A stretch of DNA of 21,051 nt from a virus. Positions 15,701-21,051 of the stretch are shown piece by piece. How positions within the stretch are numbered: the first letter of the stretch is position 1; each line of letters begins with the position of its first letter. The DNA lies in the IMG/VR virus record IMGVR_UViG_3300023179_000597, positions 1 through 21,051 of that record; one strand, 5' to 3'. Made by a program: the position numbers and the translations under genes. Below the pieces are notes generated by a model. The model was not told the DNA's origin. It searched no databases and saw nothing but the letters and a program-made list of their open reading frames with translations.

Positions 15701-16209
15701 TGGATTATGTAGAACAAGATATTGGTATTTATTCCCAAGTTGCGCCTGTATATGAAATTCAACAAGAACAAATACCAGAAGACAATGCCAAGTTCAGCAT
15801 TGATTTTTCTATCGTTGATTCATTAAACCAAGATATCATTGGAATGTTTTCTTCGTTGGACATATTCAACAATATTCTTGGATCACCAGACATGATGTTC
15901 TCTCCAGATTATCCAGATCTAGAATCATTACGAGACATATACTTTAACCGATTAACAAATCAATTAAACATTCGTGGCTTTTTTGATTTTTATCAATGGT
16001 TTAATACAAATATAGGTAAATTTATCGAGCAGTTACTGCCAAGAAAAACAAAATTCAAAGGTATTAACTACGTAATTCAATCTCACATGCTTGAACGTCC
16101 AAAATTAGAATATCACTTCGAGGATCTATACGTGGGCGTCAATAACAGAAATCGTCAAAAAGAAGTGCTTTTACTGCAACTTTTTACTGGTATACTTAAG
16201 AAATATTAA
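12754..16209 (+). CDS. Large baseplate wedge-like protein: tail-protein-I/gp7-like core with LamG-like lectin domains
   Basis: This 1151-residue protein has, in order, an N-terminal region (1-175) including 'FNKIFDRYPFDGTQKETELFYD'-type sequence, a LamG/concanavalin-A-like domain (about 180-385: 'GSVSFQFQIYAAS', 'WTPITFTWNRTSG', 'FSGAIDEFRYFKRIVSTDEM'), a helical core (about 485-615: 'FLKQLADFYGLDLPPLF', 'IWRRILINVNDILKSKGTIH', 'LLRAVGI'), a second lectin-like domain (about 640-900, 'FDGKVTQMRWWSKGLTIDEW') and a C-terminal region. The core's KGT-x-x-SI-x-x-LLRAxGI pattern resembles P2 tail protein I, counterpart of T4 gp7. It follows gp6, as gp7 does in T4, and is similar in size (T4 gp7 is 1032). 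Lectin domains may bind host sugars. The gp7 link is inference. Confidence 0.72.
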   Translation: MTTLPTSTQRLVALRPGVFSPSLIRGVIDPDGGLSTFSSENGTFLTQASIGETGSFRYDPIGSGIKSTQQLNIDWSLFENHVFFNSAQVKVNAAFNKIFDRYPFDGTQKETELFYDQMTGYENYVFQNLPKNKGYLFFSGSNIGDTPVKGTWVTVKDSAGTVFPFLTKNPNGASRLDPTTGSVSFQFQIYAASGSNSNQIVFQKLETLSPTEQHGFGCFLSSSTAPTASLTFFVASGSINVMSASIELVKETWTPITFTWNRTSGINQLFGYVSGSLVATSSQVTIHNLNFQTASLLIGTGSNLVAPLFTPATTFSGAIDEFRYFKRIVSTDEMKSYQSSSIYAEPDLALYFKFNEPSGSSTNLVLDCSGKGMHGTLNGYALNVLKVRNINTGSYMGESPMIYEDIRKCPILFPDQPKVITYRENLIADGALYDSYNPNNITKLVPKQYFTYGQEQAALTTEEGEINELQYGSEPNTVALGSTQTLLSLLYMWAGFFDEIKLCLDAFSTLRHVDYNNFDTVPDSFLKQLADFYGLDLPPLFIGSDINQFINGTNITPTIINSEYTLQYLQNQIWRRILINVNDILKSKGTIHSIKSLLRAVGIDGDNIFRFKEYGGPTQRSLDSLRESRNEIGTALSFRDGGYVKMPYLSGSRIEPGYPTPVGTFVIDPYTGHNTNTTNANDGLFTSGSWTYEGLYNYSGTPTNNNIQSLVRIITTGSSNTENVLANLYATSGSGVTLYVNPNSTVGATALTMSITTPDILNGQAWNISFGRVRGDSINQVSSSYFLRIGRNNLGQIAEEYTTSSYYDDNFGTNSANNMWQVINGTYNASGSFLAFGSGSTTIAATNRFVNEHDLQTFDGKVTQMRWWSKGLTIDEWREHVRDYKSLGVEDPLVNFNFENFRSGSFQKLRGDWNTDQVELMTDSTGSIQIFDFSQNYLHASGTGFPVAASVIVPERFYYSLISPNFDEAVTDQKVRVRSYQNLDYVEQDIGIYSQVAPVYEIQQEQIPEDNAKFSIDFSIVDSLNQDIIGMFSSLDIFNNILGSPDMMFSPDYPDLESLRDIYFNRLTNQLNIRGFFDFYQWFNTNIGKFIEQLLPRKTKFKGINYVIQSHMLERPKLEYHFEDLYVGVNNRNRQKEVLLLQLFTGILKKY

Positions 16210-16224
16210 GGAAAACCATATACT

Positions 16225-17256
16225 ATGCCATACTGGGTTAATGACATATCTTTTAAACCGTTTGTTGATACAGCAAACTATTATGCTAAAACAAATCGGT
16301 ATCTTACTGTGTCTGGTGGTATGTCAACCAGAGAAATTGACATATATCGTGAAGGTGTAAACCTACGCACAATACAAGATATCTATAATTCAAACCAACA
16401 AAAGATAATTGTTCAAGATGGTACCCAAGATAGCTTAACAGAACGAAATGGTGAGTTTACACATCAATCTACATTTATAACCTACGGCCAAGCTGGAGAC
16501 TATACACAATATACTTCAAATCCTACATTCAATGATTCGCATGTTGGTGTTGATGGAACTTTGTTGATTGGTGAAAAAAGAATAAGCAAAACTGCAAACT
16601 ATTTGATTGAATCTGGACTTATAGTTGAAGGTTTATTAAATTCAGATGATGTTTATCCAATTTATATGAATGGTGGACCTCAGTTCTATGAAGAATCAAT
16701 TATTGAACCCTTTCCTATGCCTTTTCGTCTTGCAACCAACGAAAGTCCACAAGAGCAAATCCGTGGAGTATACGCTTTTCTAGAAGCTGGCAACGTTGGT
16801 GATGAACGTAGATTTGGTACCGACGTTGTTGAACAAATGGTTTATCGAGATGAACCTAAAATGTTTCGTTCGTATTTGGAATATGGCGCTGGGTATATAA
16901 TCGTAACAGGAAGCAGCGGCAACATTATTGGGGTGATTGATACAAGACCTAATGCCATTATGGATCAAACTGTTCAACCAAAAATAGAACCTTGGGTCGA
17001 TAAACCTAATGGTGCGTTCTTCCCAGAACTAACAAATACAACCGATCTTCTTGGTGTAACAGTTACTTCCAGTGTTGTTAACTTTAACGGCGAAGTTGTT
17101 GATTCGATTATTCAACCATTTTTTAGTGAAAATTATGAGATAAGTGATTCAAACTTACAAACCAGAGATCAAAAAAGTGCAACAGCAGGATTCACATATG
17201 GTAACGTTGCTTTGTATGGAACGGATTCTGTCGCATTTGGTGGATGGACCCGGTAA
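16225..17256 (+). CDS. Predicted virion protein, unknown
   Basis: The 343-residue protein has no signal peptide or membrane segment. It starts with 'MPYWVNDISFKPFVDTANYYAK', then is mixed alpha/beta with 'RDEPKMFRSYLEYGAGYI' and a final Ser/Thr/Asn-rich stretch. AAGGAAA just before the ATG (16208-16214) is a good ribosome site. No family is recognised. Position after the gp7-like gene and before further Ser-Gly-Ser-rich proteins suggests a baseplate periphery or tail-fibre-attachment role, comparable in place to T4 gp8-gp10, but no sequence resemblance to them was seen. The stop codon overlaps shared element C. Confidence 0.72.
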   Translation: MPYWVNDISFKPFVDTANYYAKTNRYLTVSGGMSTREIDIYREGVNLRTIQDIYNSNQQKIIVQDGTQDSLTERNGEFTHQSTFITYGQAGDYTQYTSNPTFNDSHVGVDGTLLIGEKRISKTANYLIESGLIVEGLLNSDDVYPIYMNGGPQFYEESIIEPFPMPFRLATNESPQEQIRGVYAFLEAGNVGDERRFGTDVVEQMVYRDEPKMFRSYLEYGAGYIIVTGSSGNIIGVIDTRPNAIMDQTVQPKIEPWVDKPNGAFFPELTNTTDLLGVTVTSSVVNFNGEVVDSIIQPFFSENYEISDSNLQTRDQKSATAGFTYGNVALYGTDSVAFGGWTR

Positions 17257-17289
17257 AACCTGCCCTTTCTACTATATACTAATAGTAGA
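17254..17289 (+). promoter_or_regulatory. Shared C-rich intergenic element with hairpin, copy C
   Basis: Starting in the stop codon, the element reads TAAAACCTGCCCTTTCTACT then ATATACT. Its hairpin is TCTACTA (17268-17274) with TAGTAGA (17283-17289), 7 base pairs around an 8-base loop. It matches copy B at 19 of 25 aligned bases, including ACTATAT. The next ATG is 40 bases further on. A late promoter or processing site fits equally well. Confidence 0.42.
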
Positions 17290-17329
17290 GGTAACAAAAT
17301 CAATCTGAAACAGACACATAACTAACATC

Positions 17330-19648
17330 ATGGCAAGAACTCTTAAAGGAACAAGAGCGAGAGGATTACCTCCCAAAGTATTGTTGTCTCAACGACAAGA
17401 TGCAACAGGTAGTTTTCCAACAATTTGGAGAACATCTAGTGATAATCGTACAGGTCGTTATCCCGTCTTCTTTAACGATAAAAAGGTTTTAGTTTTTAAT
17501 AAACCTGTAACAGATGTTGGAATTTCTGCGAATACATATCCAGCATATGAAGAAAAAGTTATTACTGTAGGTTCTTTAGGTAATCCAGTAACAGGGAGTG
17601 TTATAACATTCGATTATCCTTTTATGGGTACACCTATTGTTGCATTAACAGAATTAACTCCCAATACAAATACTCCAACTGTAAACGTATTTGTCACAAA
17701 TATAACAAATACAAATTTGACGATTGGATTCTCTGGTCCATTTGAAGGAACAATTGTTTATCGAGCAATATTTCAATTTATTCAAGGAGAACCAGTTAAC
17801 GTTGTTCGTTCTCCAAGATTTACCAATCAATATTCATTGGTTGTTGCAAAATATGGATCTTTAATTGATGATCACGTTGATATTAATTTCTCCGATTTTG
17901 GATCAATTCCATCAGAGAACTATATTGTATTCCGAGATTTTTTAGTAAATAACGCACAAGATATATCTGGTAGCGGCAGTGTCAGCAACACTTCAATTGC
18001 TGTAACAGGAAGTGCTAATGGTTTAGGTTCAACCCTTATGTATTATATGGGATTTGGCACTACAACATTAACAAACAATGACATTAAAGTTAATGGAATT
18101 GTATATCCATTGGAAATGACACCAGAAACAATCAATTCAGGTTTATCTCCAGAAGCTAAGGCGGATTTGTACAAGCAACCGTATTTTTCTGGCTCTGCGA
18201 TTGTTAACCAGCCAATTGTGGCTTCTGGAAGGATGGGTAAAGGTATCGCAGACACGTTTATAACGTTCACTCCCGGTCAAGACGTAGAGCCTTTTCAAGA
18301 CTTTGCGAATCCAGAAGTTGATGGGAAAATCTCCGCAAACATTGGTGGAGTTAATCCTTTTTATGCAACAGGAAGTGCTGTAACAACAACAGGTTTAGGT
18401 TTCCAACAACCTCTTTGGAGCAAGAATAAAATAGAGATTGATATAACACCAGCGGCTGCACAAACGATAAGTTTCGAAAATACAGGAAGTTCTGGTAACT
18501 ATCCTATGTGTTATTGGAATCCAAGTACAAAACAATATGAAGGGATCGGTACTGGTAGGGGATTGTGGAGTGGCTTCGGAAACTCTGCTCCTTCAGATGT
18601 TTCCGCATTAAAAAGTCTGTTAGATAACCAAGTATATGGTTTTGGAGCTTCGGTTGATGTTGGTTTGAATACTCTTACTCAAATAGGATCGAATTTATAC
18701 GCTAGACAAATCAGCACTTTTGGATTTCCATATCATCCAAAATTTCAACCAACTAGCTCGCAACAAATTATAATGAGCGATTATATTTCGGAACCTTTCT
18801 TGCTTGAAAAAATCGTTTTTGAGTATAGTGGTTCTTTAGAAGTTAACGGAGGAACCGGCCTAACTGATTCTGCTATATGGACGTTTTTTCTATTAAATAG
18901 CAAAAATCAAGTTCCAAATAAAGAATCAGATATTCAAACCATAAGATATCAAAATTTCGGGACTTCAACTGTTGGAACGTTTTTAACTTCCTCTATTTTG
19001 ACAAATAGCTATCTGGATTTGGTTGATTATTTTCAAGTGGCTTTTACGGGGAGTTTTTCTTCTTTTGACGTGCAAGCGATCAATAGAGAGTTGATAGTCA
19101 CGCCAACACTTTTGTATTCACCTTTTAGATATCGTTATACCAATCAAATGATTGTAAGTTCTTCCGTTAAGTCAAGTTTGAAATATGATGGTTTTGGTTT
19201 TTATGCAACAAAAAATTCACTAAATCAGATTTTAGCTATATCCCAAAGTTTAAACGTTTCTGGGAGAAATGAACTTTATCCTTCGAATGGGAGAGATTGG
19301 AGAACTACATTTGAATCAAATCAGTTAAGCGGTATATCAGTTAGCCCTAATCCGGGGGTAATTTCAGAAGTCGAAACAAATACAACGTATACAAAAATAA
19401 ATCCATATGTTTTATTACCTACAGATAAGCTTACATTTGGTTTTCAGTTGCCTTGGTCTTCGACTATGGGGTATGTCAACTATCAAATGACATCTTCTAT
19501 TGGATTTGCTCCAACGGGTGTAAACAAAATCATTCTTTACGGGTCATCCCTGAGAGTTAATACAGAAACAAATCAACTTGAAGAATATCATGAGGATAGT
19601 CTTAATCAGCTTCTTTCTTCAGAATCCATTCATGAGACAATTGGTTAG
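17330..19648 (+). CDS. Predicted virion/tail protein, Ser-Gly-Ser-rich, unknown
   Basis: This 772-residue beta-rich protein has a basic N-terminus ('MARTLKGTRARGLPPK'), then a repeating strand-turn pattern with many SGS and TGS turns ('DISGSGSVSNTSIAVTGSA'). There is no enzyme motif, signal peptide or membrane segment. The C-terminus 'EEYHEDSLNQLLSSESIHETIG' is helical and may contact a partner. Size, beta content and place among baseplate genes suggest a tail fibre or baseplate-spike-type protein. No glycan-binding fold could be named. The gap after its stop is 17 bases, with a weak inverted repeat GATAG/CTATC and no clear ribosome site for the next gene. Confidence 0.72.
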   Translation: MARTLKGTRARGLPPKVLLSQRQDATGSFPTIWRTSSDNRTGRYPVFFNDKKVLVFNKPVTDVGISANTYPAYEEKVITVGSLGNPVTGSVITFDYPFMGTPIVALTELTPNTNTPTVNVFVTNITNTNLTIGFSGPFEGTIVYRAIFQFIQGEPVNVVRSPRFTNQYSLVVAKYGSLIDDHVDINFSDFGSIPSENYIVFRDFLVNNAQDISGSGSVSNTSIAVTGSANGLGSTLMYYMGFGTTTLTNNDIKVNGIVYPLEMTPETINSGLSPEAKADLYKQPYFSGSAIVNQPIVASGRMGKGIADTFITFTPGQDVEPFQDFANPEVDGKISANIGGVNPFYATGSAVTTTGLGFQQPLWSKNKIEIDITPAAAQTISFENTGSSGNYPMCYWNPSTKQYEGIGTGRGLWSGFGNSAPSDVSALKSLLDNQVYGFGASVDVGLNTLTQIGSNLYARQISTFGFPYHPKFQPTSSQQIIMSDYISEPFLLEKIVFEYSGSLEVNGGTGLTDSAIWTFFLLNSKNQVPNKESDIQTIRYQNFGTSTVGTFLTSSILTNSYLDLVDYFQVAFTGSFSSFDVQAINRELIVTPTLLYSPFRYRYTNQMIVSSSVKSSLKYDGFGFYATKNSLNQILAISQSLNVSGRNELYPSNGRDWRTTFESNQLSGISVSPNPGVISEVETNTTYTKINPYVLLPTDKLTFGFQLPWSSTMGYVNYQMTSSIGFAPTGVNKIILYGSSLRVNTETNQLEEYHEDSLNQLLSSESIHETIG

Positions 19649-19665
19649 ATAGAATAGTTACTATC

Positions 19666-20826
19666 ATGCCAATCTACGATGTAGAAAATAGATTCTCTTA
19701 TTATAAAAATTACTCAGACAATATTTTTGTTGGTCCACCAAAACCAAACATTGGAGATACAACATGGTTTAGATTTGTTTCTGGCAGTGTTGTAAGTGGA
19801 TCGGAAGAATACAAGGCGGCAAGCACTTTAACCGCTTACTACTATGAAAAAAATAATCAGTTTTTTCGCTCTGGCGAAGTTAGATATCTAAGATTAGCTA
19901 GCGGAAAACAAACGATTGAAGACAGCGTTACACCAGATATCATAGCTTTATATACCACAGGTTCATACGGCCAAGGAAAGTTCGTTTATTCAACAAAAGA
20001 CTTTGGTGGCAGTGATGTGTACCTTAAGATGTATTGGAGCTTGGATGGATACCCAGTAACAGCTAGTTATACCGACAGTACAGTAGTAAATAATATCGTG
20101 TTTTCTCAAACATCTCCTTTTGAAAAACAATATAGCTACGTTACAAGATTCACAACAGAAAAATATAGTCTTACCGCTACATTTAAAGAGTTTGGAACAT
20201 ATTTCTCAGCGAACGCTGTGCCGTTTACGGTTATCAGGGAAAAATTAGTTATATGCTTGACTGCTGGAAGCGCAGGTGGGGTTAGTCTTTTTAACAACAT
20301 CGATGCGTTTGGACAAGGTACCTTAAGTTCATTCACCGTTACCGACTACACAGGAAGTTTTGCGAATCCAACGCTGGCATCAAAACTGGTGTTTGGAATC
20401 AAACCGAGTCCGATTAGCACAAATAATCCCGGCCATACGATCAGCGGATATATCGTTTCCAACATGACCGGAGCGTATATCGAAGGCTGGAAATACGGAT
20501 TGTACAACGGGTTACCTACCAAGTTTTCTTGCGTGTTCAGACAAAATCATTATGGCCAACCAAGAGACATGCTTGAAGGTAGACCATACACAAAAACATA
20601 CAACAACCCTTTGATTGGCGGACCGCTGGATGAAAGCGGAGGTATCAACTTCATCTCTGGTAGTGCTTTGTCGGGCGAAAGCGACAACTATTTAACTGCA
20701 TCGATATATCAAGCAAAAGACGTTGCAGCAGCTTATGTTATTAATCCATATGGATCTGGTATATTCGATAAAGAATATCGTGCGTCGCAACCTTGGCATG
20801 ATGATGATCCAAGAGTAGGAACATAA
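19666..20826 (+). CDS. Predicted virion protein, Ser-Gly-Ser-rich, unknown
   Basis: This 386-residue protein has Ser-Gly-Ser turns like its neighbours ('RFVSGSVVSGSEEY', 'NFISGSALSGESDNYL'). It looks beta-rich in the first 250 residues, followed by a more compact part with 'GWKYGLYNGLPTKFSCVFRQ' (W, Y, C and R conserved-looking) and an acidic tail 'PWHDDDPRVGT'. The 3' third of the gene is noticeably more GC-rich than the 5' part. No family is recognised. It probably belongs to the same tail or baseplate periphery as the two genes before it. Only 3 bases separate its stop from the next ATG. Confidence 0.7.
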   Translation: MPIYDVENRFSYYKNYSDNIFVGPPKPNIGDTTWFRFVSGSVVSGSEEYKAASTLTAYYYEKNNQFFRSGEVRYLRLASGKQTIEDSVTPDIIALYTTGSYGQGKFVYSTKDFGGSDVYLKMYWSLDGYPVTASYTDSTVVNNIVFSQTSPFEKQYSYVTRFTTEKYSLTATFKEFGTYFSANAVPFTVIREKLVICLTAGSAGGVSLFNNIDAFGQGTLSSFTVTDYTGSFANPTLASKLVFGIKPSPISTNNPGHTISGYIVSNMTGAYIEGWKYGLYNGLPTKFSCVFRQNHYGQPRDMLEGRPYTKTYNNPLIGGPLDESGGINFISGSALSGESDNYLTASIYQAKDVAAAYVINPYGSGIFDKEYRASQPWHDDDPRVGT

Positions 20827-20829
20827 TAC

Positions 20830-21051
20830 ATGGGACTTTTATCACCCAAAACACGTTTACTGGACACGATTATCACCGACGAAGGCAGAAGGCAGCTAGG
20901 AACAGGTCGTTTTATTCCTGCCTTTTATTCTTTTTCTGACGCTAGTGCGGTATATTCTCCATTAGACACTTATGTTACAGGGAATGTACCAGATTCAAGT
21001 ATTGCAACTCTTGTGACCTTTGAAGCTTTTCCTTTGCCACAAGTTCAAGTT
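20830..21051 (+). CDS. Conserved phage protein, N-terminal fragment (runs off the window)
   Basis: ATG at 20830 opens a frame of 74 codons with no stop before the window ends. It begins 'MGLLSPKTRLLDTIITDEGR' followed by 'RQLGTGRFIPAFYSFSDASAVY'. This opening (MxxLxPKTRxxDxIxTxEGRxQ...GxxxxxYxSFxD) is one I recall from uncharacterised, probably virion-associated proteins of large marine and T4-type phages. AGTAGGA about 10 bases upstream (20814-20820) can serve as ribosome site. The later residues 'LPQVQV' near the edge also fit that family. Function is unknown. Confidence 0.7.
   Translation, partial: MGLLSPKTRLLDTIITDEGRRQLGTGRFIPAFYSFSDASAVYSPLDTYVTGNVPDSSIATLVTFEAFPLPQVQV

Noticed and set aside
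19648-19665. Inverted repeat GATAG/CTATC just before ATG 19666
   Set aside because: Only 5 base pairs with AT-rich content; too weak to call a terminator or regulatory hairpin.

Overview
The window is an AT-rich, densely packed, single-strand stretch of a tailed-phage genome. It is most likely a large T4-type myovirus with a contractile tail. This rests on recognisable relatives of T4 gp25, gp6 and the gp55 late sigma factor, and a probable gp5-type/gp7-type hub and wedge. All supported genes are on the + strand, often with ATGA overlaps or gaps of a few bases. The host cannot be named from sequence. No tRNA, rRNA, CRISPR array or integrase was seen, and no stretch over 300 bases lacks a gene.

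Bases 1-4581 are a nucleotide-sugar and glycosyltransferase module: the 3' end of an RmlB-like dehydratase, a small HAD phosphatase, a cupin sugar isomerase-like protein and two GT-B glycosyltransferases. A mobile element with a PD-(D/E)XK homing-endonuclease-like gene sits between the two glycosyltransferases. It lies on the 5' end of the second one. Eleven codons of that gene's start remain upstream of the element (2451-2483), and the functional gene downstream (3397) begins with the same eleven amino acids, with every degenerate codon replaced by a synonym. Just before the endonuclease start codon is a hairpin of about 21 base pairs (2499-2552) that buries the ribosome binding site.

Bases 4578-6075 hold a one-pass membrane protein, a gp55-like late sigma factor and a small charged protein of unknown role. 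Bases 6079-21051 are the baseplate/tail module: an OB-fold hub-like protein split by an apparent -1 frameshift near 6475, a membrane-associated protein, gp25-like and gp6-like wedge proteins, a DNRLRE-like virion protein, a 1151-residue protein joining a tail-protein-I-like core to lectin-like domains, three further unassigned virion proteins rich in Ser-Gly-Ser, and the start of another conserved-looking phage protein. Three gene gaps in this module share a C-rich, hairpin-containing element that may be a late promoter or RNA-processing signal.

A plausible overall picture is that the sigma factor drives late transcription of the tail genes while the sugar genes supply and transfer a sugar to an unknown acceptor. 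Family calls come from motifs and remembered family patterns; no database search was run.
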